Of a stretch of DNA of 64,000 bases, positions 46,039 to 54,959 are shown piece after piece. A program made the position numbers and the translations under genes. This DNA comes from Qipengyuania polymorpha (lineage in GTDB: Bacteria; Pseudomonadota; Alphaproteobacteria; Sphingomonadales; Sphingomonadaceae). Each line of letters starts with the position of its first letter. Within the stretch, counting starts at the first letter, position 1. The stretch lies in assembly GCF_019711435.1 (NCBI RefSeq), contig NZ_JAIGNK010000003.1, positions 434,001-498,000 of the forward strand. Reading direction: 5' to 3'. A model generated the notes under the pieces. The model worked only from the letters and a program-made list of their open reading frames with translations, was not told where the DNA came from and ran no database searches.

Positions 46039-46974
46039 CTAGTCATCCTTGATCTTGAACCCATGGGCATCGGCGGAGAAGCCTTCGCCCCGGAGCAGTG
46101 TGAACCGGATTGCGGTGAGGACTAGGCTGCGAAGCGAGTTGCCGTCAGCATCCTTCGCCGGCGTGTAACGGGCGTGCTCGACCATCCCGTTGCACGCGGC
46201 GTCGCGCAGCACCTTTGCGGTCATCTGGGTGATGACATGGCAATGTTCGACACGCCCATTCGCGCCGATAACAAGGCGCATGTTGACCACGCCGTCCCAG
46301 GCTGAACGAGCAGCCTTTGCGGGGTAGTTTTCCTGCAGCTTTTTCGCCCAGACCTGCATGTCGAGGGGCTTCGGGCCGCTTTTGCGGGCCAGCGCAACCT
46401 CGTCGGTGATGCCCATGGCGATTAGCTTCTGCTTGTTGCATTCCTCCAGCGCCTCGAAGGGCTCGCGCATGGCGCCGGTTTCCAGTTCGAGCGGGACATC
46501 GGCGAGGCCGTGGACGAAATAGGTCTCGCTCTTCTCAATCCGGGCAAGATAGGCCTGCCGGGCCTCTTCGAAGCCGTCCTGTTGTTGTGCCTTGTTCGCC
46601 AGGGTGGGGAAGGGAAATCCGGCGACGACAAAGCCATCGAGACCGCCAACGCCGGCTCTTGCCCACATGTCGTATTTGCCCAGCGAATCTGCCGGCAGGA
46701 AGCCCGCGTTGATTTCCTTGCGAGGCTTTTCGACCTCGTCGCCGAAGATGCCGAACTGCATGATGGCGCCCGGATGCACCTGCTGGATCGTGAACTTCAG
46801 CCGGTTCTCGCCCGAGGCGAAGTCGCGGATGATGGTGCAGCCGTCACCCGAAGTGTTGAGCCGCCACTGGCCTTGCGGCGCATATTTGCTGGATTTGAAC
46901 TCTTCAGCCGAAGCTTGTGTGGCCGGAACTGCCATCAAGCCAAATAGAGCGGCGAAGAAAGGTAAAAGGCGCAA
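46039..46974 (-). CDS. Secreted TonB C-terminal-domain protein, copy 2
   Basis: 311 residues from TTG 46974, which has AGGGGGA 7 nt upstream. Signal peptide ends ATQASA. The shared N-terminal motif with copy 1 is GQWRLNTSGDGCTIIRDFASG (copy 1: PWHLDAANEKCRLAREFGDG), and the C-terminal domain is MRLVIGANGRVEHCHVI then AACNGMVEHARYTPAKD. It lacks an anchor and a Pro-rich region. The two genes are 10 nt apart and likely a tandem duplication. Function unknown. Confidence 0.75.
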   Translation of the reverse strand: MRLLPFFAALFGLMAVPATQASAEEFKSSKYAPQGQWRLNTSGDGCTIIRDFASGENRLKFTIQQVHPGAIMQFGIFGDEVEKPRKEINAGFLPADSLGKYDMWARAGVGGLDGFVVAGFPFPTLANKAQQQDGFEEARQAYLARIEKSETYFVHGLADVPLELETGAMREPFEALEECNKQKLIAMGITDEVALARKSGPKPLDMQVWAKKLQENYPAKAARSAWDGVVNMRLVIGANGRVEHCHVITQMTAKVLRDAACNGMVEHARYTPAKDADGNSLRSLVLTAIRFTLLRGEGFSADAHGFKIKDD

Positions 46975-47037
46975 AGAAAATCCCCCTGTTTCCGGTAAAA
47001 TACAGGAAGCTGGGGGATTTACAATTTCATTGGATAG

Positions 47038-47967
47038 TTAGAGCTTTTCGGTCAGCTCCGGCACTGCCTTGAACAGGTCCGCCACGAGGCCGATGTCCGC
47101 GACCTGGAAGATCGGGGCGTCTTCGTCCTTGTTGATGGCGATGATGGTCTTGGAATCCTTCATGCCGGCAAGGTGCTGGATCGCGCCCGAGATGCCGATG
47201 GCGATGTAGACTTCCGGAGCCACGATCTTGCCGGTCTGGCCGACCTGGTAGTCGTTGGGCACGTAGCCCGCATCGACTGCGGCGCGCGATGCGCCGATGC
47301 CTGCGCCGAGCTTGTCCGCCAGGGGCGTGATGATCTGCTCGAAGGTTTCGCCGTCCTTCAGCGCGCGGCCACCCGAAACAATGACCTTGGCGCTGGTGAG
47401 TTCGGGACGGTCGCTCTCGGCGATTTCCTGGCTGACGAAGCTGGAGATGCCAGCGTCGGCAGGGCCCGAGATTTCCTCGATTTCGCCCGAACCGCCTTCG
47501 GTCGCGGCCTTGTCGAAGGCCGTGCCGCGCACAGTGATGACGAGCTTTTCATCCGAGCTTTCGACGGTCGCAATGGCGTTGCCGGCGTAAATCGGGCGGG
47601 TGAAGGTCTTGTCGCCTTCGACCGAGAGGATGTCCGACACCTGCATCACGTCGAGCAACGCTGCGACGCGCGGGGCGATGTTCTTGCCGGTGGTGGTGGC
47701 GGGCGCGACAAAAGCATCGTGGTGGCCCATCTGATCGGCGATGAGCGGGGCGACGTTCTCTGCCAGCGCGTGCTCGTAGGCTGCATCGTCGGCGAGGTGG
47801 ACCTTGCCCACGCCCGCGACCTTGGCGGCCTGTTCGGCAACCGCGCGGCAGCCCGAACCTGCAACCAGCAGGTGGACTTCGCCCAGCTTGCTCGCCGCAG
47901 TGACTGCAGCCAGCGTTGCGTCCTTCATCTCGGCATTGTCGTGTTCGACCCAGACGAGAGTTTTCAT
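47038..47967 (-). CDS. etfA: Electron transfer flavoprotein subunit alpha
   Basis: 309 residues. The FAD-binding C-terminus shows [53 protein letters not shown] (shown in part) and [14 protein letters not shown]. It accepts electrons from acyl-CoA dehydrogenases and passes them to ETF-quinone oxidoreductase. It lies 27 nt after etfB in the same transcript. Confidence 0.97.
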   Translation of the reverse strand: MKTLVWVEHDNAEMKDATLAAVTAASKLGEVHLLVAGSGCRAVAEQAAKVAGVGKVHLADDAAYEHALAENVAPLIADQMGHHDAFVAPATTTGKNIAPRVAALLDVMQVSDILSVEGDKTFTRPIYAGNAIATVESSDEKLVITVRGTAFDKAATEGGSGEIEEISGPADAGISSFVSQEIAESDRPELTSAKVIVSGGRALKDGETFEQIITPLADKLGAGIGASRAAVDAGYVPNDYQVGQTGKIVAPEVYIAIGISGAIQHLAGMKDSKTIIAINKDEDAPIFQVADIGLVADLFKAVPELTEKL

Positions 47968-47994
47968 AGTTCTGTTCCTTTCCAGTCCGGGTTC

Positions 47995-48741
47995 TTACGC
48001 GATGCCGAGCGCTTTGATCTTGGCGACCAGCGCATCGACGTCCTCGACCTTTTCACCAGCCTGGCGAACCGGCGGTTCGGAGACATTGGTGGTCTTGAGG
48101 CGCGGCGCGGTGTCGACGCCGTAATCGGACGGGCTCTTGGTATCGAGCGGCTTCTTCTTCGCCTTCATGATGTTCGGCAGCGAAGCATAGCGCGGCTCGT
48201 TCAAACGAAGGTCGGTGGTGACGATGGCCGGAAGCGTCAGCTTCACGGTTTCGAGACCGCCATCGACTTCGCGCTTCACCGTAACGCTGTCACCGTCGAC
48301 TTCGACGGTGTTGGCGAAGGTGCCCTGCGGACGGCCCATGAGGGCAGCGAGCATCTGGCCGGTCTGGTTCGAATCGTCGTCGATTGCCTGCTTGCCGAGC
48401 ATCACGATGCCCGGGTTTTCCTCTTCGGCAATGGCCTTGAGGATCTTCGCGACGGCAAGCGGTTCGACTTCGTCGTCGGTTTCAACGAGGATCGCGCGGT
48501 CTGCACCCATGGCGAGTGCGGTGCGCAGCGTTTCCTGCGCCTTTGCCGGGCCGATGGAGACGGCAACGATTTCTTCCGCCTTGCCGGCTTCCTTGATGCG
48601 GATGGCTTCCTCGACGGCGATTTCGTCGAAGGGGTTCATGCTCATCTTGACGTTGGCAAGGTCCACGCCCGAGCCATCGGCCTTCACGCGCGGTTTTACG
48701 TTGTAATCGATCACCCGCTTGACGGGGACGAGGATTTTCAT
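47995..48741 (-). CDS. etfB: Electron transfer flavoprotein subunit beta
   Basis: 248 residues. Start [20 protein letters not shown]; the family signature around [17 protein letters not shown] and [20 protein letters not shown] is present. It binds AMP and forms the heterodimer with EtfA. A TTTACGTAAAC palindrome lies 45-66 bp upstream. Partner dehydrogenases may include the truncated gene at the right edge. Confidence 0.97.
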   Translation of the reverse strand: MKILVPVKRVIDYNVKPRVKADGSGVDLANVKMSMNPFDEIAVEEAIRIKEAGKAEEIVAVSIGPAKAQETLRTALAMGADRAILVETDDEVEPLAVAKILKAIAEEENPGIVMLGKQAIDDDSNQTGQMLAALMGRPQGTFANTVEVDGDSVTVKREVDGGLETVKLTLPAIVTTDLRLNEPRYASLPNIMKAKKKPLDTKSPSDYGVDTAPRLKTTNVSEPPVRQAGEKVEDVDALVAKIKALGIA

Positions 48742-48785
48742 GGGGGTTACCTTCCTCTCGATAAGAAACTGTGGCGCCCGCCTAG

Positions 48786-48807
48786 CTTGCGTTTACGTAA
48801 ACGTCAA
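48786..48807 (-). promoter_or_regulatory. LiuR-like operator candidate upstream of etfB
   Basis: On the minus strand the segment reads TTGACGTTTACGTAAACGCAAG (shown here as two parts: TTGACGTTTAC and GTAAACGCAAG). Its core GTTTACGTAAAC is a perfect 12-bp palindrome (48791-48802). MerR-family LiuR regulators of branched-chain amino acid and fatty-acid catabolism recognise closely similar sites. Confidence 0.5.
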
Positions 48808-48849
48808 GCGAGGCGGGCCGGAATTCGCATTGCTTGTCCCGCTCCCTCG

Positions 48850-48867
48850 CCTGCGGAAAACCGCAGG
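48850..48867. other. CCTGCGG-AAAA-CCGCAGG hairpin in the etfB/48944 intergenic region
   Basis: Perfect 7-bp stem with an AAAA tetraloop, about 75 nt before the ATG at 48944, in its probable leader. No T-run, so not a plain terminator. Confidence 0.4.
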
Positions 48868-48943
48868 TCAAGCGCGCCGGGCCACTCTTCTTTACTATGG
48901 TTCGCGAGGCGAATAGTTTCGCGTGTCAGACGGGAGGTTTGCG

Positions 48944-49816
48944 ATGCGCGGCTGGATGATGATTGCAGGGCCGATCGCCCTTTCGGCGAGCGTGCTTGCC
49001 GCTCAGGAAACGCGTGTCGCTCCCGAAGATCATGTTCCGCCTCTCGCTACTCTCGGGCAAATGGACTGGCTGATCGGCCAATGGGTGGGAACTGGAATTG
49101 GCGGGGCGCCCGCGATGGAGAGCTGGCTGCCCCCGAGCGGAGGCACCATGGTGGGAATCTTCGTGCAGGAGACCGCCGAGGGCGCAATCCGCTTCACGGA
49201 ACATCTCTATCTCATGGAGGAGGAGGGCACGCTGGTGCTGCGCCTCAAGCACTTCAACGCCGACCTTACCGGATGGGAGGAGAAGGACGGCATGCTGACC
49301 TTCCGCCTCATCGCGGTGGAGGACTGCGCGGCCTATTTCCATGCGCTCACGCTGAAGTGTCGCAATCCCAACTTTCCGGGCGAGGGCATCCTGGCCGCAG
49401 TTCGAATGCAGTCAGGCGGGGAGCTGGTATTTCGCTTCGACGCGCTTGGCCCGGACCACCCACAACGTTGCCCAGACGCCATGACTACCTCCGATATGAA
49501 CGAATGCTACGCCGGCGTGCTTGCCCGCGCTGATGAACGGCGCGAGGCCTATCTCGCAAAGGCAATCGAGCTAAACGCCGACCGGCCGGAGCTGGCGAAG
49601 GAAATCGAGGCCAGCGATGCGGCCTTCCTCGCCTATCGCGATGCGGAATGCGGGGCGGTCTACGAAGACTGGAAGGAGGGCACGATCCGCGGCGTGATGG
49701 GGCTGACCTGCAGTATCTCCATGACCGACAACCGTACACTGACAATCTGGAGCAACTGGCTCACCTACATGGACAGCACGCCGCCCGTCCTGCCAGAGCC
49801 GAAGACCACGCCGTAA
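48944..49816 (+). CDS. Secreted DUF6265-like / LprI-like fusion protein
   Basis: 290 residues from ATG 48944 with GGAGG 6 nt upstream (GTG 48923 rejected). Signal peptide ends near LAAQE. The N-terminal domain (about 30-165) starts [12 protein letters not shown], the lipocalin-like DUF6265 pattern. The C-terminal domain (about 180-285) has [33 protein letters not shown] and [15 protein letters not shown], the cysteine pattern of LprI-like (DUF1311) proteins. LprI relatives bind lysozyme; a periplasmic protective role is an inference. The fusion is unusual. Confidence 0.78.
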   Translation: MRGWMMIAGPIALSASVLAAQETRVAPEDHVPPLATLGQMDWLIGQWVGTGIGGAPAMESWLPPSGGTMVGIFVQETAEGAIRFTEHLYLMEEEGTLVLRLKHFNADLTGWEEKDGMLTFRLIAVEDCAAYFHALTLKCRNPNFPGEGILAAVRMQSGGELVFRFDALGPDHPQRCPDAMTTSDMNECYAGVLARADERREAYLAKAIELNADRPELAKEIEASDAAFLAYRDAECGAVYEDWKEGTIRGVMGLTCSISMTDNRTLTIWSNWLTYMDSTPPVLPEPKTTP

Positions 49817-49820
49817 AGGA

Positions 49821-49855
49821 AAAGGCCGCGCCAACACGAAGCCGGCACGGCCTTT
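49821..49855. terminator. Bidirectional terminator between the fusion gene and sucC
   Basis: AAAGGCCG / CGGCCTTT (8 bp) with a 19-nt GC-rich loop; A/T runs on both sides. Located 5 nt after one stop and 22 nt after the other. Confidence 0.7.
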
Positions 49856-49876
49856 CTACCTGTCTGGAAGGGGCGC

Positions 49877-51076
49877 TCAGGCCGCCTTCTTCACCTCGGC
49901 CACGATCTTACGGGCGGCGTCGCCCAGGTCGTCGGCCGGTACGATCGGCAAGCCCGAGTTGGCGAGGATTTCCTTGCCCTTCTCGACATTGGTGCCTTCG
50001 AGGCGAACCACCAGCGGCACGTCGAGGTCGACTTCCTTCGCAGCAACCACGATGCCTTCCGCGATGGTGTCGCAGCGCATGATGCCGCCGAAGATGTTGA
50101 CGAGGATACCCTCGACCGCCGGATCCTTGAGGATGATCTTGAACGCCGCGGTGACCTTCTCGGTCGTCGCGCCGCCGCCCACGTCGAGGAAGTTGGCGGG
50201 GAACGCGCCATTCAGCTTGATGATGTCCATCGTCGCCATGGCAAGGCCTGCGCCGTTGACCATGCAGCCAATGTTACCGTCGAGCTTGATGTAGGCAAGG
50301 TCGTATTCGCTTGCTTCGACTTCGGCCGGGTCTTCCTCGGTCTCGTCGCGCATCGCTTCCACGTCCTTGTGGCGATAGAGCGAATTGCCGTCGAAGCTCA
50401 TCTTGGTGTCGAGGACGAGGAGATTACCTTCCTTGTCTTCCACCAGCGGGTTGATCTCGAGCATTTCCATGTCGAGGTCCATGAAGGCGGTGTAAAGCTG
50501 CTTGGCGAGCTTCTGTGCCTGCTTGTTGGTGTCGCCCGTCAGCTTGAGCGCGAAGGCCACCGCGCGGCCGTGGTGGGGCATGAAGCCCTGCGCCGGGTCG
50601 ATGGTGATGGTGGTGATCTTCTCGGGCGTCTCATGCGCGACGTCCTCGATGTCCATGCCGCCTTCGGTCGAAGCGATCATCGCGACCTGGCCGGTAGCGC
50701 GATCGACGAGCATGGACAGGTAGTATTCCTTCTCGATGTCGACACCGTCGGTTACGTAGAGGCGGTTGACCTGCTTGCCCTCATCGCCGGTCTGGATGGT
50801 CACCAGCGTGTTGCCGAGCATTTCCTTTGCGTTGGCTTCGACGTCCTCGATGCTCTTCGACAGGCGGACGCCGCCCTTGGCATCGGGGCCGAGTTCCTTG
50901 AACTTGCCCTTGCCGCGGCCACCGGCGTGGATCTGCGCTTTCACGACATAGAGCGGCCCGGGAAGCTGCTTCGCGCCTGCGACTGCCTCTTCGACGGTCA
51001 TTGCTGCGTGTCCTGCGGGAACGGCGATGCCGTATTTCGCGAGGAGTTCCTTGGCCTGGTATTCGTGGATGTTCAT
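49877..51076 (-). CDS. sucC: Succinate-CoA ligase [ADP-forming] subunit beta
   Basis: 399 residues from ATG 51076 ([16 protein letters not shown]); the upstream open frame is not conserved. ATP-grasp domain with [16 protein letters not shown], the nucleotide region [11 protein letters not shown] and the C-terminal CoA-ligase part ([23 protein letters not shown]). TCA-cycle enzyme needing SucD. No sucD follows; downstream is a convergent gene, so the alpha subunit is encoded elsewhere. Confidence 0.97.
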   Translation of the reverse strand: MNIHEYQAKELLAKYGIAVPAGHAAMTVEEAVAGAKQLPGPLYVVKAQIHAGGRGKGKFKELGPDAKGGVRLSKSIEDVEANAKEMLGNTLVTIQTGDEGKQVNRLYVTDGVDIEKEYYLSMLVDRATGQVAMIASTEGGMDIEDVAHETPEKITTITIDPAQGFMPHHGRAVAFALKLTGDTNKQAQKLAKQLYTAFMDLDMEMLEINPLVEDKEGNLLVLDTKMSFDGNSLYRHKDVEAMRDETEEDPAEVEASEYDLAYIKLDGNIGCMVNGAGLAMATMDIIKLNGAFPANFLDVGGGATTEKVTAAFKIILKDPAVEGILVNIFGGIMRCDTIAEGIVVAAKEVDLDVPLVVRLEGTNVEKGKEILANSGLPIVPADDLGDAARKIVAEVKKAA

Positions 51077-51199
51077 GTCGGTCGCTATTCCTTCGCGCAT
51101 GGCTCGCGCGTTTGGGGGGTAGGGAGTCGATGCGCGCATAAGCATACGTAGGCCTTCTTGAAAAGAGCGGGTTTCGGGTGCAGGGCGACCATCACTTCC

Positions 51200-51982
51200 A
51201 TGATTGACAGCAAACGCCTCGAATTCATCGTCGGCCACGCCGGCGAGATAGCGCTCGGCCTGTGGCCCGGAGCAGGCGCCGAGCTCGATTCGTGGGAGAA
51301 GACCCCCGGCAGCCCGGTGTGCGAGGCGGATCTTGCAGTCGATGCCTTCCTGAAGCGCGAACTGGGAGCCTTGCTGCCGTCTGCCGGCTGGCTGTCCGAA
51401 GAGACGGTCGATAATCCCGACCGGCTGGAGCGCGACCTCATCTGGCTGGTCGACCCGGTCGACGGCACGCGCGATTTCATCCGCGGCCGCAAGGGCTGGG
51501 CAGTCTCGGTAGCGCTCATCAGCGCCGGACGGCCGCTCATCGGTACGCTCTGCGCGCCTGCGCGCGGCGAGGTGTGGCAGGCAGTGGCGGGGCAGGGCGC
51601 GACGCTCAACGGTACGCGCATTTCGGCCTCGACGCGCCAGGAGTTCGCAGGCGCCCGCGTCCCGGCGGCAGACCTGATGAAGCAGGACCGCATGCTCACC
51701 AGGGTCGAGCAGCCCAATTCCATCGCCCTGCGCATCGCCATGGTCGCCGACGACCGCGCCGACCTCGTGGCGACGCTGCGCTGGGGCTACGAGTGGGATA
51801 TCGCGGCTGCTGGTCTCATTGCCCGCGAGGCAGGGGCGGCAATCTCAGACAGCTTCGGTCGCAAGCTCAACTACAACAAGCGCGACCCGCGAGCCTTCGG
51901 CGTCATCGCCAGCGCGCCGGGTATTCACGCCGCCACGGTCGAGCATCTTTCCGAACGCGCGAACTCGCTCGCACGCGACTAG
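51200..51982 (+). CDS. cysQ: 3'(2'),5'-bisphosphate nucleotidase / inositol monophosphatase family
   Basis: 260 residues from ATG 51200. Metal-binding motifs: SEETVD (Glu), [13 protein letters not shown] (the Asp-rich signature) and the late [24 protein letters not shown] favours the CysQ branch, which dephosphorylates PAP from sulfate assimilation; an inositol monophosphatase role cannot be excluded. It is divergent from sucC. Confidence 0.88.
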   Translation: MIDSKRLEFIVGHAGEIALGLWPGAGAELDSWEKTPGSPVCEADLAVDAFLKRELGALLPSAGWLSEETVDNPDRLERDLIWLVDPVDGTRDFIRGRKGWAVSVALISAGRPLIGTLCAPARGEVWQAVAGQGATLNGTRISASTRQEFAGARVPAADLMKQDRMLTRVEQPNSIALRIAMVADDRADLVATLRWGYEWDIAAAGLIAREAGAAISDSFGRKLNYNKRDPRAFGVIASAPGIHAATVEHLSERANSLARD

Positions 51983-52004
51983 GGCCCGAAAAGACTGGGG
52001 CACG

Positions 52005-52034
52005 AAAAAAGGGACCGGAGTGACCCGGCCCCTT
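52005..52034 (-). terminator. Terminator of the OmpA-like gene
   Basis: On the minus strand GGGGCCGG / CCGGTCCC (8 bp, one G:U, 6-nt loop) is followed by TTTTTT. The plus orientation has an A:C mismatch. It lies 29 nt beyond the stop. Confidence 0.82.
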
Positions 52035-52062
52035 CTTTCTGCGACTGTTCGATCTTGCAGGC

Positions 52063-52761
52063 TTACTGGTTGGCCTGCGCCGCTTCGACATCTTCTTGGT
52101 CGAAGGGGATGATCTTGATTTCGACGCGGCGGTTGAGCGGCTCGTTCACGCCGTCGGCCGTCTTCACCTTGAGGTGTTCGTACTGTTCGCCATAGCCCTG
52201 CCAGCGGATACGCGAGGAGCTCACGCCCTGGCCGATAAGGTAGTTGGCAACCGCCTGCGCGCGCTGCTCGGACAGGCGCTGGTTGAGTTCGGTCGAACCG
52301 GTCGTGTCGGTATAGCCGTATACGTCGACGAGGCTGTTGGGATACTGGATCAGGCTGGCCGCGACATTGTTGAGCGTCGCGCGGAAGGTCGAGTTGATCG
52401 TGGCGCTGCCGGTGGCGAAGGTCACGCCATCGGGGAGGTTGACGAGGATGGCTTCACCGCCGTCGACTTCGCTCACGTCGACACCCGAACCGGCGGTCTG
52501 TTCCTTCAGTTCCTTGATCTGCTGGTCCATGCGATAGCCGACATAGCCGCCTGCCGCACCGCCGGCTGCTGCGCCGATGATACGTCCGGTCTTGCCGCCG
52601 ATGACGCCGCCGAGCAGGCCGCCGGCAACCGCGCCGCCGACACCGCCGAGCACGGTGCGCGAAACCTTCTTCTCACCCGTATTCGGGTCGGTCACGCAGG
52701 CCGAGGTGCCCATGAGGGCGACTGCCGAAAAGCCTGCGAGGAAAATCCGTGATTTTGTCAT
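52063..52761 (-). CDS. OmpA family lipoprotein (Pal-like)
   Basis: 232 residues. Lipobox MGTSAC at residues 17-22. A glycine-zipper segment (about 37-75, GGVGGAVAGGLLGGVIGG) comes next, as in Rickettsia 17-kDa/SlyB-type proteins. The OmpA peptidoglycan-binding domain follows (VYGYTDTTGSTELNQRLSEQ with the diaminopimelate-binding Asp and NRRVEI Arg). Predicted outer-membrane lipoprotein anchoring to murein, similar to YiaD. Confidence 0.93.
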   Translation of the reverse strand: MTKSRIFLAGFSAVALMGTSACVTDPNTGEKKVSRTVLGGVGGAVAGGLLGGVIGGKTGRIIGAAAGGAAGGYVGYRMDQQIKELKEQTAGSGVDVSEVDGGEAILVNLPDGVTFATGSATINSTFRATLNNVAASLIQYPNSLVDVYGYTDTTGSTELNQRLSEQRAQAVANYLIGQGVSSSRIRWQGYGEQYEHLKVKTADGVNEPLNRRVEIKIIPFDQEDVEAAQANQ

Positions 52762-52930
52762 GTTCTATTCCCTTTTTTGCGAGCCGGGCTGGCAGAGGGC
52801 TCCTGCCCCTGACCCGCCCGAGTGCCTTGGGACGCGCCCACCAGCGTCTCTGGGAGTATCAAACACGTGAATTCACAGCCTGTTCCGAGAAGCGCTGGCA
52901 GCGGCGCAGAATTGTGCTAGCGAAAGGCTT

Positions 52931-54256
52931 GTGACACCCTTTCCCTGGACCGACCTGCTCATCATTGCCGGGCTCATCCTGCTCAACGGCGTCTTCGCCA
53001 TGAGCGAGCTGGCCATCGTCTCCGCGCGCACGGGCAAGCTGCGCACCGCAGCGAGCGCGGGCAGCGCGGGGGCCAGGACCGCCATCGAGCTGGCTGAGGA
53101 CCCGGGTAGATTTCTCTCTACCGTGCAAATCGGTATCACGCTGGTGGGCATCGTGGCGGGTGCCTATTCGGGCGCGAGCCTCGGCGGGCCGGTGGGCGAG
53201 CGGCTCGAAGCCATCGGGGTACCGGCGGATTGGGCAGCCGAGGCCGGTTTCGCGCTGGTCATCGCGCTGACGACCTATTTCAGCCTCGTGGTCGGCGAGC
53301 TGGTGCCCAAGCAGGTCGCCCTGCGCGCAGCCGTGCCGATTGCGGTCACCATGTCGCGGCCGATGGCGCTTCTCGCGAGGGTCGCCGCGCCGCTTGTGTG
53401 GCTGCTCGACGCCAGCTCGGGCGCCTTGATACGGCTGCTTGGGGTCAAGCCTGGCGGGCAGAGTTCGGTAACGGCGGAAGAGCTGCACATGCTTTTCGCC
53501 GAAGCGACCAATACCGGCGTTATCGAAAGCGAACAGCACCAGATGCTCGCGGGCGTGGTCCGCCTCGCACAGCGTCCGGTGCGCGAGGTGATGACGCCGC
53601 GTACCGATGTCGACTGGATCGATGTGAACGCCGGCGAGGCCGCGATTCGCGCGCTGCTCGAGGAAAGCCCGCATTCGGTCTGGCCGGTGGCGGATGGCTC
53701 GCCCGACAAGGTGCTCGGCCTCGTGCGGGTGCGCGAGGTGCTGGGGGTCTTGCTGGCAGGCGAGGGCGTGCAGCTCGAGGCGCTGATGACCAAGGCGGAG
53801 GTCGTCCCCGACCAGCTCGACGCGGTCGACGCGCTGCGCGTGCTGCAACAGGCCGATATCGCCATGGCGATGGTGCATGACGAATACGGCCACCTCGACG
53901 GCATCGTGACCCCGGTGGACCTCCTCACTGCTCTGGTCGGCGATTTCGCCAGCGACCAGGACCCCGACGATACCCCCGGTATCGTAGAGCGCGACGATGG
54001 TTCGCTGCTGGTGGCAGGTTCGCTCAGTGCCGACGCACTCGCCGACCGGTTGGCGCTGGACTATGGCGACGACCGCGAGTTCGCCACGGTGGCAGGTTTC
54101 TGCCTCGCGGTGCTGAAAAAGCTCCCTGCCGAGGGCGAGTGGTTCGAGGAACAGGGCTGGCGCTTCGAAGTGGTCGACCTCGACGAGCGCCGGATCGATA
54201 AGGTCCTGGTAAGCGCAGTGGGGCCTGCGAAGGACGATGACGTCTCGGGCGACTAG
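52931..54256 (+). CDS. CNNM/CorC family (hemolysin-like) transporter-associated protein
   Basis: 441 residues from GTG 52931. N-terminal DUF21 with four helices (LLIIAGLILLNGVFAMSELAI; TTYFSLVVGELVPKQ), a tandem CBS pair (VREVMTPRTDVDWID; EYGHLDGIVTPVDLL) and a C-terminal CorC-HlyC domain (EFATVAGFCLAVL). Members affect Mg2+ or Co2+ homeostasis. A structured repeat pair follows 23 nt downstream and separates it from the convergent DUF3035 gene. Confidence 0.93.
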   Translation: MTPFPWTDLLIIAGLILLNGVFAMSELAIVSARTGKLRTAASAGSAGARTAIELAEDPGRFLSTVQIGITLVGIVAGAYSGASLGGPVGERLEAIGVPADWAAEAGFALVIALTTYFSLVVGELVPKQVALRAAVPIAVTMSRPMALLARVAAPLVWLLDASSGALIRLLGVKPGGQSSVTAEELHMLFAEATNTGVIESEQHQMLAGVVRLAQRPVREVMTPRTDVDWIDVNAGEAAIRALLEESPHSVWPVADGSPDKVLGLVRVREVLGVLLAGEGVQLEALMTKAEVVPDQLDAVDALRVLQQADIAMAMVHDEYGHLDGIVTPVDLLTALVGDFASDQDPDDTPGIVERDDGSLLVAGSLSADALADRLALDYGDDREFATVAGFCLAVLKKLPAEGEWFEEQGWRFEVVDLDERRIDKVLVSAVGPAKDDDVSGD

Positions 54257-54279
54257 ACTGCGGGCGTAGTGGCTCTAGG

Positions 54280-54380
54280 GTTTTTGTTTTTCGAACCGAC
54301 CTCCGTCGGTTCGTCCTCGCTAGACGTGCAGCAAGCTGCACCCGCTGCGGGCGGGCGGTCGCCCTATGACTGCCGTGACC
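54280..54380 (+). repeat. Structured intergenic repeat, type II
   Basis: T-rich GTTTTTGTTTTTCG; stem 1 CGAACCGAC / GTCGGTTCG (9 bp) with CTCC loop; TCCTCGCTAGA; stem 2 GTGCAG / CTGCAC with CAAG loop; GC-rich tail GCGGGCGGGCGGTCGCCC; GACTGCCGTGACC. The first 86 nt equal 62700-62785 (inverted) except one base in stem 1. It lies after the CNNM stop. Confidence 0.85.
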
Positions 54381-54440
54381 AAGGGCATACCCGAATTCTG
54401 GTAGCGTCGCGCCAAAACCGGGCCGGCGGAGGCCCGGCAA

Positions 54441-54531
54441 GCGCGACCGCGCGCCCGCAGGTGCTCGACGCGGACACGCGTCGAAACAGCACCGAGGATG
54501 AGCCCGCGGAGGCGGGCTCTTAAAACAAGAG
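54441..54531 (-). repeat. Structured intergenic repeat, type I, inverted partner
   Basis: Minus-strand copy: stem 1 GAGCCCGC / GCGGGCTC (8 bp) with CTCC loop; TCCTCGGTGCTGTTTC; stem 2 CGACGCG / CGCGTCG; AGCACCTGCGGGCGCG tail. Tail-to-tail with the type II copy before it; together they fill the 292-bp gap between convergent genes. Confidence 0.82.
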
Positions 54532-54548
54532 AAAGTGATCCCCGGCGA

Positions 54549-54959
54549 TTAGCCGGGTATCACGGCCTGTGCCGATGCGCCGTCACCCTCGGGGGCCGCG
54601 ATGATGTCGCGGACCACGGTGCCCTTGGCGACCGTGTTGGTTTCTTCCGAACCGACCGAGGAGCGGATGCCCGCCTCGGCTGCACCGGCGCGGTCGAGCG
54701 CGCTGGTTTCGACAGAGCTGCGCTGTGCAGGGCCGCCGAAGAGTGCTTCCAAAGTCTGCTCGGCAGCCGAACCTTCTGCCGGGCGCGGAGCGCCGGGAGC
54801 CGGCGGCACGAGGTTGAAATCGGGCGGGACCACCAGCGGGGCCTGGCGCTGCACGGCGAACTCGTCCGGACGGTCACGGTTGAGGAAACCGCCGCTGCCA
54901 CATGCGGCCAGCATGCTGGTGGTGGCGCCAAGAAGGGCGATACGGGCGATGGTGTTCAT
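54549..54959 (-). CDS. DUF3035 family lipoprotein
   Basis: 136 residues. Lipobox MLAAC at 16-20. The DUF3035 motif RPDEFAVQRQAPLVVPPDF is followed by LVPPAPGAPRP. The rest is low-complexity. The family is alphaproteobacterial and usually follows lspA, as here (start overlaps the lspA stop, TAATG). LspA itself would process this lipoprotein. Function unknown. Confidence 0.88.
   Translation of the reverse strand: MNTIARIALLGATTSMLAACGSGGFLNRDRPDEFAVQRQAPLVVPPDFNLVPPAPGAPRPAEGSAAEQTLEALFGGPAQRSSVETSALDRAGAAEAGIRSSVGSEETNTVAKGTVVRDIIAAPEGDGASAQAVIPG

Noticed and set aside
49877-51076. Loss of succinyl-CoA ligase alpha subunit
   Set aside because: sucD is absent next to sucC, but the window cannot show the rest of the genome, so loss is not supported.
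54269-54523. An 84-codon plus-strand frame between CNNM and DUF3035
   Set aside because: It runs across the structured repeats and its shared residues come from the repeat, not from codon-level conservation.
54280-54531. Repeat pair as ordinary bidirectional intrinsic terminators
   Set aside because: The T-rich runs come before, not after, stem 1 in the direction of incoming transcripts, and the solo copy sits between co-oriented genes.
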